From the NCBI GenBank assembly GCA_964584785.1, contig CAZPBY010000006.1:102292-166291 (forward strand): a DNA stretch of 64,000 bases. Reading direction: 5' to 3'. Every line of letters starts with the position of its first letter. Position 1 is the first letter of the stretch. The position numbers were made by a program, and so were the translations under genes. Of the stretch, positions 1-8,874 are shown in pieces. The notes under the pieces are model-generated. The model saw only the letters and a program-made list of their open reading frames with translations. It had not been told where the DNA came from and did no database searches. This DNA comes from JAHFTY01 sp964584785 (GTDB taxonomy: Bacteria > Acidobacteriota > Terriglobia > 20CM-2-55-15).

Positions 1-1400
1 TTCTTTTGCTTCTCGTAAACCTGCGCCGTGAGCAAGTGAGCGTCAGCCGAGTCGGGAAAGACCAGCAGCGTCTCACGAAGCTGGCGAAGCGCGTCCCCGT
101 AGAGCTGCGAATCGATCTGGGTTTGAATGGACTCGACCCACGACAGCAAATCCTGGCCCTTCTCTCTTCGAGCAACGCGCGCCGGCGACCAGAGCCCCGT
201 GAAATCGATTCCGCGAAGCGCGGCCAAGTCCGGACTCAGGCAAAGTCGTTCGAGCTTCGGAAGAGGCTGCGTCAACCAACGTTCCACACGAGGAGATTGA
301 CGCGTGGCCTGCGATTGTAGTCTTTGGGAGTCCTCAACACGACCCAATCGATCGTAAACGCGAGAGAGAAGAAACATCGCCTCCCAGTCACGCCCCTGCA
401 GCCGCAGAGACTGCTCAAGACTCTTTGCTGCGGCGTCCAGATCGCCTTTGAGAAAATTGGCGTAGCCGATGTTGAACACAGCTTCCGTTAAAAACGGATC
501 TATCGCCAAGGCCCGCTTCCACGCGGCAAGAGCAGCACCCGAATCTCCTTTTTCAAGTTGGGCAGCCCCGAGATTGACCAGCACGTCGTAGGTTTCCGGC
601 AATTCCGACAACGACGCCGCGGCACGCGCGTAGTCGCCCAACTGGTAATCGTTCAACGCGACGGCGAATCGCGCACGGAGGTAGTACGGGTCGAGAGAAC
701 CGATCTTTTCCAGCTGCTGCTTGGACGCCTTCCAATCTGCTTGAAACGACTTCAGCCGTCCCAGTTCGAAGACCGCAGCCGGATATTGAGGTTGAAGACG
801 GATCGCCGTTTCGAGAAACTCGCTGCGACGCTGCGGGTCGGTGCTCAGGATGCCGCGCACGTAATTCTCAAAAGCGCTGCGCGGAACCGGAGGACGGGAC
901 GTGTAGTCGGACTCGGGAGTTTGCGTCGCGGGAACGATGATCTTCAAGAGTTGCCACGACAATGCATTCGTCAGGGGAATGATGTCGTCGAGTTTCCCAC
1001 TGGCCTTGATTTCCTGGGATGCGCCCGCCGCAGCGAGATCGATGATTCGGGCATAAACGCTGAAGTTCGCCGCAGTGCCCGCAAACCGTCCGACGATCAC
1101 CCGGTCGGCGCCGTTGTCCCAACCCAATTTCATCGACGTCGCACGGCTGATGACGGCCGTATCGGGTATTCCGAGTTTTTCGAATCCGGCCAGACGCTCA
1201 TCACGATCGAACACATACAGCTCCGGTTCCGATCGCAAGCGCTCGATGATCAACTCGGAAATCCCCTGGCCGATCCAGTCCAGGTTCCGGTCTTCGGATT
1301 GATTTTCAAAAGGAAAGACAAGAACGGTTCCCTTATCTGCAAAAACCGGCGGCGAGAGAAGCGTTATGAGGATTGCGGCCAAACCGAAGGATCGCAACAC
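1..1400 (-). CDS. TPR protein with TolB/FlgO-like N-terminal domain (partial)
   Basis: An open frame runs on the minus strand off the left window edge, so the C-terminus is missing. Translation begins with a hydrophobic segment (LRSFGLAAILITLL) that looks like a signal peptide. The next part (VLVFPFENQSED, then DWIGQGISELI) resembles the periplasmic TolB/FlgO-like domain often placed before TPRs. The rest is helical TPR-like repeats, for example around LGAAQLEKGDSGAALAAWKRAL. No ATG fits: candidate starts are GTG at 1400, TTG at 1397 and GTG at 1427, and none has a strong ribosome binding site. The family usually acts as a protein-interaction scaffold in the envelope; the partner is unknown. 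It is divergent from the glycosyltransferase. Confidence 0.75.
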   Translation of the reverse strand, partial: MLRSFGLAAILITLLSPPVFADKGTVLVFPFENQSEDRNLDWIGQGISELIIERLRSEPELYVFDRDERLAGFEKLGIPDTAVISRATSMKLGWDNGADRVIVGRFAGTAANFSVYARIIDLAAAGASQEIKASGKLDDIIPLTNALSWQLLKIIVPATQTPESDYTSRPPVPRSAFENYVRGILSTDPQRRSEFLETAIRLQPQYPAAVFELGRLKSFQADWKASKQQLEKIGSLDPYYLRARFAVALNDYQLGDYARAAASLSELPETYDVLVNLGAAQLEKGDSGAALAAWKRALAIDPFLTEAVFNIGYANFLKGDLDAAAKSLEQSLRLQGRDWEAMFLLSRVYDRLGRVEDSQRLQSQATRQSPRVERWLTQPLPKLERLCLSPDLAALRGIDFTGLWSPARVARREKGQDLLSWVESIQTQIDSQLYGDALRQLRETLLVFPDSADAHLLTAQVYEKQK

Positions 1401-1484
1401 AAGCCGATTATAAATGGAACTGATCACAATTTACGGTCGATTATGAATGGCGGATTTGGCCTGGGATGCGTTACAACTGCACCT

Positions 1485-2642
1485 ATGCGAGTCGCGATCG
1501 ACATCCGCAAGGTCAACGAATTCGGCGTGGGAGCGTACATCTGGAACCTCATTCGAAATCTGGGTGCAATCGACGGCGATGGCGCGAATCAGTATTTTTT
1601 GCTCGGTTCGAATCGCAATTTCCACGAACTCGGACCGCTTCCGGGAAATTTCAAGCACCTGTTTCAGCCGGATGGACGATCGTTGTGGCAGGACCACTAC
1701 TCGATACCGATGTGCCTGCGCCGCAGCAAAATCGACGTGGTCCACGTTCCTCATCATGAAGCGCCCGTGGTTGTTCCCACCCGGTTGCTCGTCACTGTCC
1801 ACGATTGCGTCCACCTGTTGTTTCCCCCCGAAGACTACTCGAAGTTCAAAAACTACCGGACCTATCTGCATACCAAGAAAGTCGTGGGTGTCGCGCGGCA
1901 CGTGGTTGCGGTTTCGGAGTCCACAAGAGAGGACCTGATCAATATCTTCAACCTGCCGGGCTCGAAGATTTCCGTCGTTCACAACGCGCTCGACGAACGG
2001 TCCGCGTCGGATCATACGATCGAAGAACGCCGGCAAGTGCTCGAGCGCTATCAACTCAAAGATCCTTTCATTTTGTACTCGGGAAGAATCCGGCCGCACA
2101 AGAACGTGCACCGGTTGATCGAGGCGTTCGCCGTGTTGAAGATGGAGTTGTCCGACGATCCGCGCTACCAGAATCTAAAGCTCATCATCATTGGCGATGA
2201 ACTCAGCAAACATCAGTACCTTCGACTGACCGTCGTTCGCAGCGGAGTTCAGGATCATGTGCGATTCTTTGGTTTTGTTCCGCATCCCATCCTGCGCGTC
2301 TTCTATCAGTCGGCCGTCCTGTTCGCGTTTCCCTCTCTCTACGAAGGCTTCGGCCTCCCGCCGCTCGAGGCGATGGCGAACAACACTCCCGTGATCGCGT
2401 CGAACACATCGTCGATGCCCGAGGTTCTCGAAGATGCCGCGCTCCTCGTCAATCCGGAAAACGTGTTCGACATCGCGCGGGGAATGAAGTCCATCCTGAC
2501 CGACGATCTTCTGCGCCGGCGATTGATCCTGCGCGGCATCGATCAAGTCGCCAAATTCTCGTGGCGCGTCGCGGCCGATCAGGTACTCGGCATTTACCGC
2601 GACATCGCCGCCGAACGCGCGCACATTGCCGCGTCGTTCTAA
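1485..2642 (+). CDS. Glycosyltransferase family 4 (GT-B)
   Basis: This retaining GT4 enzyme transfers a sugar from a nucleotide-sugar donor, probably for polysaccharide or glycoconjugate synthesis at the inner membrane. The start MRVAIDIRKV is typical of the family; an in-frame ATG at 1443 is also possible. The N-terminal Rossmann half ends near VAVSESTREDL. The C-terminal half has GRIRPHKN near residue 200 and the donor-binding E-x7-E motif EGFGLPPLE at residues 287-295. Length (385 aa) is normal. The frame stays open upstream to about 558, but that part is antisense to the TPR gene and is not coding. The stop overlaps the stop of the convergent next gene by four bases. Acceptor and donor cannot be read from sequence. 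Confidence 0.9.
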   Translation: MRVAIDIRKVNEFGVGAYIWNLIRNLGAIDGDGANQYFLLGSNRNFHELGPLPGNFKHLFQPDGRSLWQDHYSIPMCLRRSKIDVVHVPHHEAPVVVPTRLLVTVHDCVHLLFPPEDYSKFKNYRTYLHTKKVVGVARHVVAVSESTREDLINIFNLPGSKISVVHNALDERSASDHTIEERRQVLERYQLKDPFILYSGRIRPHKNVHRLIEAFAVLKMELSDDPRYQNLKLIIIGDELSKHQYLRLTVVRSGVQDHVRFFGFVPHPILRVFYQSAVLFAFPSLYEGFGLPPLEAMANNTPVIASNTSSMPEVLEDAALLVNPENVFDIARGMKSILTDDLLRRRLILRGIDQVAKFSWRVAADQVLGIYRDIAAERAHIAASF

Positions 2643-3232
2643 GGCTTCAGCGGATTTTTCCCGGTGATCTCTTCAAACTTGAGACTCGAGATCGTTGCGA
2701 TTCGCGCATTTGGTGTGTCGATCCGGTTTGTAACTGATCCGCGCGTGAAGATCTGCGTTTGCCCGACGATGCTGATGGACTGTGGACCGGGCCGGGTCTC
2801 GAACGACACGGTTTTCGTCCGAAGGGGCGTCACCGATGGTTCGAGGCCGGCGGCGGCTGTTTTGTCGACGGTCTCAGTGAATTTATCGCCCGGTTCGATC
2901 CTGTCCGAGATGGTGTAGGTACCGATGCTGACGGTTCCGCCGGTAATGACTTCCACAATCGTTGTCACTTCGGCGGCTGTGAACTCCGGAGTCATCGTAA
3001 TCCGGTGATGCAGATCGAATGTGAACTTCCCACCCTTCCTGGTGTACGGCAGTTTGATCAAAACTCCATCGCCCGGCTGACGCGTAATCACGACGTCATA
3101 ATATGTCGCGCCGGTCTGCGCGCCCTTGCCGAGAATGAGGCTGCCCTTTGCTCGAACATCAAATGCCGTTGCCTGAGTCGCCTGCGAAAATGAAGTCATC
3201 GCCAGCAGCAATGACAGTAGCACCGAAACCAT
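2639..3232 (-). CDS. Secreted hypothetical protein
   Basis: This is an exported protein of 197 aa with no family I recognise. It starts with a clear signal peptide (MVSVLLSLLLAMTSFSQA) followed by a beta-rich stretch containing several TT/TV strands. The ATG at 3232 is preceded by a GGAGGGG ribosome binding site, so the longer open frame upstream was not used. The mature part mentions no cysteines or catalytic motifs that I can identify. An inverted repeat (3250-3280) lies just upstream and could be its operator. It ends tail to tail with the glycosyltransferase. Confidence 0.7.
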   Translation of the reverse strand: MVSVLLSLLLAMTSFSQATQATAFDVRAKGSLILGKGAQTGATYYDVVITRQPGDGVLIKLPYTRKGGKFTFDLHHRITMTPEFTAAEVTTIVEVITGGTVSIGTYTISDRIEPGDKFTETVDKTAAAGLEPSVTPLRTKTVSFETRPGPQSISIVGQTQIFTRGSVTNRIDTPNARIATISSLKFEEITGKNPLKP

Positions 3233-3249
3233 AACCCCTCCGGAACAGT

Positions 3250-3280
3250 GTCGTATCGCGACATTATATGACGATACGAC
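3250..3280. promoter_or_regulatory. Inverted repeat upstream of secreted protein gene
   Basis: Perfect 9-bp arms GTCGTATCG (3250-3258) and CGATACGAC (3272-3280) are separated by 13 bases that include TTATAT. It lies 18 bases upstream of the start at 3232 and overlaps the 3' end of the JAMM gene. It could be an operator over the promoter of the secreted protein, or a hairpin ending the JAMM transcript. The role is inferred. Confidence 0.4.
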
Positions 3281-3668
3281 ATTCGATTTCGTAAGCTTCG
3301 CTGCCGATGATTCGAAACGCGCGGACTTGCGGATGACCGATATCGGCAAGCGAAACGATGACGTGCGCGGCTTCCGGATAAAACGCCCGTTCACGGTCGC
3401 GTCTGGAAGGTTCTGCGGGACCACGCGGATGAGAATGGACGATCCCGAGAAGTTCGTCGCCCGACTCACGCAGCGATTGAAAAGTGGAAACCAGCAGCGC
3501 CGGATCGATCTCGTAGGCGGTCTCGCTGGCCAAACTGTTCGGCATCGGCACAAACCGGTTTGCGTTGCTCTCCCGACCGACCAGGAATCCGCATCCTTCC
3601 TGCGGATGCACTCGTTTCAAGTGGGCGATGAGTTCATCGAGGATGTCCGCGCGGATCGTCAGATTCAT
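3264..3668 (-). CDS. JAMM/MPN zinc metallopeptidase
   Basis: This is a prokaryotic Mov34/MPN/PAD-1 (JAMM) domain protein of 134 aa. The full JAMM signature is visible: E24 in PQEGCG, H78-S-H80-P, S88 and D91, which bind zinc and activate water. Prokaryotic family members remove ubiquitin-like or sulfur-carrier tails (CysO/MoaD type) or act on other isopeptide bonds; no such partner is in the window. The start at 3668 follows GGAAGG. It is divergent from blaI, so the operator-like palindromes may also control it. Confidence 0.85.
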   Translation of the reverse strand: MNLTIRADILDELIAHLKRVHPQEGCGFLVGRESNANRFVPMPNSLASETAYEIDPALLVSTFQSLRESGDELLGIVHSHPRGPAEPSRRDRERAFYPEAAHVIVSLADIGHPQVRAFRIIGSEAYEIECRIVI

Positions 3669-3708
3669 GCCTTCCAGTGTACGGGAAGTCACCAAATACC
3701 GGACGTAA

Positions 3709-3769
3709 TGCTAAAAACTCAGCACTTTTTGGTTGAATCGCACATCCGCGAGTGCTAATTTCTCAGCAC
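3709..3769. promoter_or_regulatory. Two BlaI/MecI-type operator palindromes
   Basis: Two near-identical dyads lie between the JAMM gene and blaI. The first is TGCT-AAAAACTC-AGCA (3709-3724). The second is GTGCT-AATTTCTC-AGCAC (3752-3769). They are 44 bp apart, about four helical turns, and both contain the CTCAGCAC half. The second touches the blaI start (3772), leaving no room for a normal ribosome binding site. BlaI-family repressors bind dyads of this kind and autoregulate; binding here is inferred. Confidence 0.65.
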
Positions 3770-3771
3770 CA

Positions 3772-4161
3772 ATGAGCTCGCCACACCACAAACTGAGCCG
3801 CCGGGAACGCCAGATCATGGACGTTCTATACAAGCGAGGCCGTGGAACCGTCACCGAGGTGATGGGAGAGATGCCGGAACCTCCCGGATATTCGGCCGTA
3901 CGATCGATGCTCCGGATACTCGAAGAGAAGGGCCACATCCGCCACCAAACCGATGGAGCGAAGTATGTATACCTCCCGACGCTGAACCGCGACAAAGCGA
4001 AGCGCTCCGCGATTCGTCACTTGCTCCAGACGTTCTTTGACGGCTCCGCCGGGAATGCCGTGGCAGCGCTGTTGGACGAATCCTCGTCGCGTCTCTCGGA
4101 GAAGGAATTCAACCGCCTCGAAGGCATCCTGAAGAAGGCGCGTAAAGGAGGTAAGGCATGA
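3772..4161 (+). CDS. blaI: BlaI/MecI/CopY family transcriptional repressor
   Basis: This winged-helix repressor of 129 aa has the family pattern: LSRRERQIMDVLY at the N-terminus, the recognition region YSAVRSMLRILEEKG, the wing (YVYLPTLNRDKA) and a C-terminal dimerisation helix ending in LEGILKKARKG. The family is released from DNA when a partner M56 sensor or a cognate protease signals. The start MSSPHHKLSR was chosen because the upstream palindrome overlaps the only earlier in-frame ATG region. It overlaps the downstream M56 gene by four bases, implying translational coupling. In Acidobacteriota such pairs are widespread and not necessarily linked to beta-lactams. Confidence 0.9.
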   Translation: MSSPHHKLSRRERQIMDVLYKRGRGTVTEVMGEMPEPPGYSAVRSMLRILEEKGHIRHQTDGAKYVYLPTLNRDKAKRSAIRHLLQTFFDGSAGNAVAALLDESSSRLSEKEFNRLEGILKKARKGGKA

Positions 4162-6833
4162 CCTTCCTTTTCGATCTCACCGTCCGCGCGACGATCATTC
4201 TCTTAACCGCCGCGGCCGTCTGCCTTGGGCTTGGCCGCTTTTCCGCCTCGACGCGACATGCGGTATGGACGGTTGCCCTGCTGAACGTGCTCGCCCTGCC
4301 GCTGCTGATGGTTGTCGCGCCATCGATCGAATTGCCCGTGCTCCAGAGTCCTCCAATGCCGTTGTCCGGCGCGCCACCGATCGACGCGACTCGTGTTTCC
4401 GAACCCGAATCGGTGGCAGCTTTTCCGCTTTCAACAGCTCAGCCGGTGCCATCCGGCGAATTGAAACTGGACGCGACGAGATCCGTCGGCACCCGGCGGA
4501 GTTTAACGGCCGTAGTGTTCGCTCTTTGGGCGGCCGGCTTTGTTCTCCTCATGGCACGGCTCCTCGTCGGAATCCATTTTGTTCAACGCATCATCAATGA
4601 GTCCAAGCCGGCAGATGAAACATGGGTCCGGCTGCTCGAAGAATTGCGTTCAAATTCATCGATCTCATCACCGGTTCGAGTTGCCGTCGCAGCCGGGGCA
4701 TTGCCTCCGTTGACTTCTGCAGTAAAGCCAACGGTGATTCTCCTGCCCTCGTCCGCTTCCGAATGGGATGGCGATCGGCGCAAATTCGTTTTGGCGCACG
4801 AACTTGCTCACCTGCGCCGTCACGACGGATTGATGCAGGTCCTCGCGCAGATCACCTGCGCGATCCACTGGTTCAATCCTCTCGTCTGGTTTGCAGCCGG
4901 GCGCCTGCAGCTTGAACGCGAGCGTGCCTGTGATGATGCCGTACTGACAATGGGCGCTGACGCAGATCAATATGCATCCCACTTACTGCAGCTCGCGCGA
5001 GCCGCTTCACGGCCGCCTCTCCCGACGGCGGCGATGTCGATGGCACAGGCGTCGCAGCTCGAAGCGCGGCTGCTCGCGATCATCGATCGTCATCGAAACC
5101 GCCGCCGGCTGTCGAAAACGCGGGCGGCAGCGTTGTCGTTCGCGGCCGCTGTGTCGTCACTGTTGATCGCCGCCATACACCTGACTGCCCTCCCACTGCC
5201 TTTCGTCCTGCAGGCACCGATACCAGCACCGATCATGGAACGCACAATTCTTCACGAGACATTGCTTCCCCAAACACCTCGCGCCGACGTCACTCTTCGT
5301 CAAACGCTAAAACCGGCTGTCACGGACATCGAATTCATCAGGATTCCGCCGGGCGAGTTCACCATGGGCTGCTCGGCGGGCGAAGGGTGTTGGGAAGTGG
5401 AGGCGCCGCCGCACCGTGTACAAATTACGAGATCATTCGAGATGGGAAGGTTCGAAGTCACTCAGTCGCAGTGGCAAAGCCAGATGGGAACGAATCCGAG
5501 TGACTTCAAAGGACCGGACCTTCCCGTCGAACAGGTCAGTTGGAACGACGCGCAGCAGTTCCTGGACCAGCTGAACGCACACAACGACGGTTATCGATAC
5601 CGGTTCCCGACTGAAGCGGAATGGGAATATGCAGCCCGTGCGGGTTCGCCGATATTTTGGCTGAGCGGTCCGAGGATTCCTCGCATCGACAACTCGTCGC
5701 CGTTGGACGCCATCGCGTGGTTTGGCCGCAATTCCGGCGGGCAAACCCATCCGGTCGGCGGAAAGCTTCCGAACGCGTGGGGACTGTATGACATGATCGG
5801 CAACGTCGAAGAACTCGTCGCGGACTGGTACAGCGATAGCTACTATACGAACAGTCCTTTGCGCGACCCTTCCGGACCCGATTCCGGCTTGAGCCGCGTG
5901 GTTCGCGGTCTGCCTTCCTGGGAAGTTCCGATTGCTCCACGATTCCGCCACGGCGTCGGGCCCGGCGTCGGATATGACTTCATGGGGTTCCGCGTGGCGC
6001 GCGAATCCATTCGCTCCCAGTCTCCCTCGAATCGCTCCTCATTTGAGGTGGCGTCGATAAAACCGAACAGGTCCGGAATCACGCCGAGCTCGATGGGAAT
6101 CGGCCCGGTGGGACCGGCGACAGGACCGATGGGTTGTCACGGCACGGACCGCGGTCCTCAGTCAATTCCTCTCGGAAGATGTATTTTCAAGAATGTGACT
6201 GCGGGTTTTCTGATCTCGGCCATTTCCGTTCTTGATGAAACGGAATACAAGCTCGGTCCGGTGCCCGGCTGGGTCACCAATGAGGGATTCGACATCGAAG
6301 CCAAGGCCGAAAGTCCGGTCACTCAGAAAGAACTCGGCGAGATGCTTGTCTCGTTGCTCGTCGACCGTTTCAAATGCTCGTTCCGGGCCGAAACCAGGGA
6401 AGTTGACGGATTTGCGCTGGTCGCCGGAAAGCAGGGGGCAAAGCTTGAAAGAGCCGAGGACCAAACACCGCTGACGCCGAAGGAGGAAAACACCAGCATC
6501 TCCGTCAGGATGAATGCGAGGGTGCTGCCTGCAACCGGTCCGAATGCCACAACCGCGTTAATGATCAGCAAGAAGGCCCGCATGTCGACGCTCGCCTCCG
6601 TCGTCTCGAGATTCTGGACTGGTCCCGTAGTCGACAAAACCGGACTGGACGGGTTCTACGCTTTCGAACTGCGCTGGGAACCGGGAACGGTTCTTTTGAC
6701 CGCGACAACCGATAGCGCCGGACCGAGTTTCACAACGGCTATCGACGAGCAATTGGGACTGCGACTCCAGCCGCAGAAGGTAGCGGTTCCGTTCGTCGTC
6801 ATCGACCACATCGAAAAGCCGCTCGTCAATTAA
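4158..6833 (+). CDS. M56 (BlaR1-like) peptidase fused to FGE-like and TIGR03435 domains
   Basis: This is a three-part membrane protein of 891 aa. Residues 1-350 form a BlaR1/MecR1-type M56 metallopeptidase: several hydrophobic helices, the zinc motif HELAH at 214-218 and a following ERACDD. A helix near 325-350 leads outside. Residues about 390-615 are a formylglycine-generating-enzyme-like domain (FIRIPPGEFTMGC, RFPTEAEWEYAARAG, GFRVARE). Its C-terminal core reads RGLPSWEVPIAPRFRHG and lacks the FGE catalytic cysteine pair. Residues about 627-889 are a TIGR03435 domain (FEVASIKPNRSG start, VVIDHIEKP end). The usual BlaR1 sensor is a penicillin-binding domain; here two other domains replace it, so the ligand is probably different. 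It is coupled to blaI by a 4-nt overlap after GGAGG. Confidence 0.88.
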   Translation: MTFLFDLTVRATIILLTAAAVCLGLGRFSASTRHAVWTVALLNVLALPLLMVVAPSIELPVLQSPPMPLSGAPPIDATRVSEPESVAAFPLSTAQPVPSGELKLDATRSVGTRRSLTAVVFALWAAGFVLLMARLLVGIHFVQRIINESKPADETWVRLLEELRSNSSISSPVRVAVAAGALPPLTSAVKPTVILLPSSASEWDGDRRKFVLAHELAHLRRHDGLMQVLAQITCAIHWFNPLVWFAAGRLQLERERACDDAVLTMGADADQYASHLLQLARAASRPPLPTAAMSMAQASQLEARLLAIIDRHRNRRRLSKTRAAALSFAAAVSSLLIAAIHLTALPLPFVLQAPIPAPIMERTILHETLLPQTPRADVTLRQTLKPAVTDIEFIRIPPGEFTMGCSAGEGCWEVEAPPHRVQITRSFEMGRFEVTQSQWQSQMGTNPSDFKGPDLPVEQVSWNDAQQFLDQLNAHNDGYRYRFPTEAEWEYAARAGSPIFWLSGPRIPRIDNSSPLDAIAWFGRNSGGQTHPVGGKLPNAWGLYDMIGNVEELVADWYSDSYYTNSPLRDPSGPDSGLSRVVRGLPSWEVPIAPRFRHGVGPGVGYDFMGFRVARESIRSQSPSNRSSFEVASIKPNRSGITPSSMGIGPVGPATGPMGCHGTDRGPQSIPLGRCIFKNVTAGFLISAISVLDETEYKLGPVPGWVTNEGFDIEAKAESPVTQKELGEMLVSLLVDRFKCSFRAETREVDGFALVAGKQGAKLERAEDQTPLTPKEENTSISVRMNARVLPATGPNATTALMISKKARMSTLASVVSRFWTGPVVDKTGLDGFYAFELRWEPGTVLLTATTDSAGPSFTTAIDEQLGLRLQPQKVAVPFVVIDHIEKPLVN

Positions 6834-6875
6834 ATTTGCGTCGCCTCCAACTACCCGTGATCGTATGCTGCCGGT

Positions 6876-7928
6876 ATGCGACACGATACGATGATCACCG
6901 CCGTCGATCTTCACGCTTGCGGCGAACCCGGCCGCGTGATCACCGGCGGAGTGCTCGACGTGCCTGGCGCGACGATGTTCGAAAAGATGAAGTATTTCGA
7001 AAAACATCATGACGACATCCGTCTGCGGATGCTTCGAGAACCTCGCGGTTACCCCGCCCTGTGCTGCAACGTCATTGTGTCGCCGACTCACCCTGACGCG
7101 GCTGCCGGTTTCATCATCATGGAACAGGTGGAATATCCGCCGATGTCCGGCACCAACACGATCTGCGTTGCGACGACATTGCTGGAAACCGGAATGATTC
7201 CCATGAAAGAGCCTTTGACGGAATTCGTTCTCGAGGCGCCGGCGGGTCTCGTGGGAATTCGAGCCGACTGCAAAGATGGAAAAGTGACGAGAGTGACTTT
7301 CCGAAACGTCCCGGCGTTCGCCGTTCAGCTGGACGTGCCGATCGAGGTGCCGAAGCTCGGCACCGTCATCGTCGATATCTCGTGGGGCGGTATGTTTTAC
7401 GTTATCGCCGACGCCGCTCAGGTTGGCCTGCAGCTCACTCCCGACGAAGGCCGCGACATCACGCGGATCAGCGAAATGATCAAAGCCGCGACACGGGAGC
7501 AGCGTCCGGTCGTGCATCCGGAAAATGCGGAGATCACGGGCCCGACGATCGCTCAACTCTCCGCCCCGGCCACGCATCCGCAAGCGCACCGAAAAAATGT
7601 GGTCACCGTTTCGACCGCCAAACTCGATTGGAACAAGCCGTCCAGCTGGACCGGCGTGATCGACCGTTCTCCGTGCGGAACGGGAACGTGCGCCAAAATG
7701 GCCGCGCTGCACGCCAAGGGACAGCTCGCATTAAATCAGGACTTCGTACATGAAGGGATTCTCGGAACGCTGTTCACCGGCCGCCTCGTCGAGGAAACGC
7801 GGGTAGGAGCGTATCGGGCCGTCGTACCGACAATCGGCGGCACGGCATGGATCACGGCGATCAATCAATTCGTCGTCGATCCTCAGGACCCGTATCCGAA
7901 CGGCTTTACGGTCGGCGACATTTGGTGA
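6876..7928 (+). CDS. Proline racemase family enzyme, probable 4-hydroxyproline epimerase
   Basis: The proline racemase superfamily contains proline racemase, 4-hydroxyproline 2-epimerase and trans-3-hydroxyproline dehydratase. This 350-aa protein has the whole fold (DLHACGEPGR near the N-terminus). Its two catalytic positions read Ser91 in PPMSGTNT and Cys267 in DRSPCGTGTC. A Ser-Cys pair is known among 4-hydroxyproline epimerases, while a Thr at the second site marks the dehydratases, so epimerase is the better guess. A second in-frame ATG at 6891 is an alternative start; neither has a clear ribosome binding site. No other hydroxyproline catabolic gene is nearby, so the pathway link is unproven. 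Confidence 0.85.
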   Translation: MRHDTMITAVDLHACGEPGRVITGGVLDVPGATMFEKMKYFEKHHDDIRLRMLREPRGYPALCCNVIVSPTHPDAAAGFIIMEQVEYPPMSGTNTICVATTLLETGMIPMKEPLTEFVLEAPAGLVGIRADCKDGKVTRVTFRNVPAFAVQLDVPIEVPKLGTVIVDISWGGMFYVIADAAQVGLQLTPDEGRDITRISEMIKAATREQRPVVHPENAEITGPTIAQLSAPATHPQAHRKNVVTVSTAKLDWNKPSSWTGVIDRSPCGTGTCAKMAALHAKGQLALNQDFVHEGILGTLFTGRLVEETRVGAYRAVVPTIGGTAWITAINQFVVDPQDPYPNGFTVGDIW

Positions 7929-7960
7929 ATCGCGCCGCCGTCACAAGGCCTGTCCGGCCG

Positions 7961-8782
7961 CTATCGCAATCGGACGCGACCGCGATCCACTTGTATCGCC
8001 AGCCGCGGGCCGCCACCGTTTACCGGACCCGACACTTTGTCCCGACGGTAACTACGAGTCTGAATCGGATAACTCGTGTCGATACTCGAGCGCCGAGTGA
8101 GTGACGTATCCAGATTAAAGCCCTGACCATTGGACACCGCCATGTCGACGTCGCCCCGGTCGACTTCAATCCGTGAGGACGCGTCGAGCTTCGCCAGCTC
8201 AATCCGCAGATTGGTGCGATCCGCTTCGACAACCATCGAACCACGAATGTTTTTGAAACTGCTGTCGCCGCCGCGATCGATCGCGACGTCGATCGCGCTG
8301 GACAGATCAGCGGCATCGATCCTGCTTCGGTCGGCTTCGAGATCGACACGGCCTTCGAAGCCGCTGATCAAGGAATTCGAGCGATCGATGTTCAGCCGGA
8401 GATCGACGTGCCTTGGAGCCCGAATCTCGTAATGGATTGACGGTGTGCGCCGGTACTCGCCGAAAAGCCAGTAGTCCCCGGGAACATTGGTGTAGTTGCC
8501 GCGAATGGCCACTTCGTTCTTGAACGTCGTGCTCACGTCCACGGTCGTCGCGTCGACGGCTCGGCGGGCATATCCGGAATCCCAAGTCGAGTCCGCCTCG
8601 ATTCGGGCATGGATTTCGACCTGATCGCGATCCCAGGCTGTTAAACGGACGCTGCCGCGACTCGCATCCAGTTTCAGCAGGCCGCCCGAGGGCAGATTAA
8701 CGGTCTGATCGAACACTTTCGATTGAGCGGCCAACGGCGACGTCATGAAAAACACGCCGGCACAAAGAGTGAGCAGTTTCAT
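7961..8782 (-). CDS. Secreted DUF4097-like beta-repeat protein
   Basis: This exported protein (273 aa) has a signal peptide (MKLLTLCAGVFFMTSPLAAQ) and then short beta-solenoid-like repeats rich in DRG/DRS turns (IEVDRGDVDMAV, IAIDRGGDSS-like units), as in DUF4097/DUF2807 adhesin-like families. The function of these families is unclear; they are thought to sit in the periplasm or at the surface. The start at 8782 follows GGAGGGGACG; the ATG four codons earlier is less likely. A shorter protein of similar type lies at 51426-52013. Confidence 0.75.
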   Translation of the reverse strand: MKLLTLCAGVFFMTSPLAAQSKVFDQTVNLPSGGLLKLDASRGSVRLTAWDRDQVEIHARIEADSTWDSGYARRAVDATTVDVSTTFKNEVAIRGNYTNVPGDYWLFGEYRRTPSIHYEIRAPRHVDLRLNIDRSNSLISGFEGRVDLEADRSRIDAADLSSAIDVAIDRGGDSSFKNIRGSMVVEADRTNLRIELAKLDASSRIEVDRGDVDMAVSNGQGFNLDTSLTRRSSIDTSYPIQTRSYRRDKVSGPVNGGGPRLAIQVDRGRVRLR

Positions 8783-8874
8783 CGTCCCCTCCATCTGCAG
8801 ATGTAACTGACCCTACGAACCACGACGCGCAAGAGTTCCAACTTTTGCAGAGCTGACAAGAAACTAATCGAGTC

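Noticed and set aside
558..1442. Long + strand open frame continuous with the glycosyltransferase
   Set aside because: It is antisense to the TPR gene, which has clear repeats and a signal peptide; the glycosyltransferase N-terminus begins at 1485.
3772..6833. Classical beta-lactam resistance operon (BlaI-BlaR1)
   Set aside because: The M56 partner lacks a penicillin-binding sensor domain and no beta-lactamase gene is adjacent.
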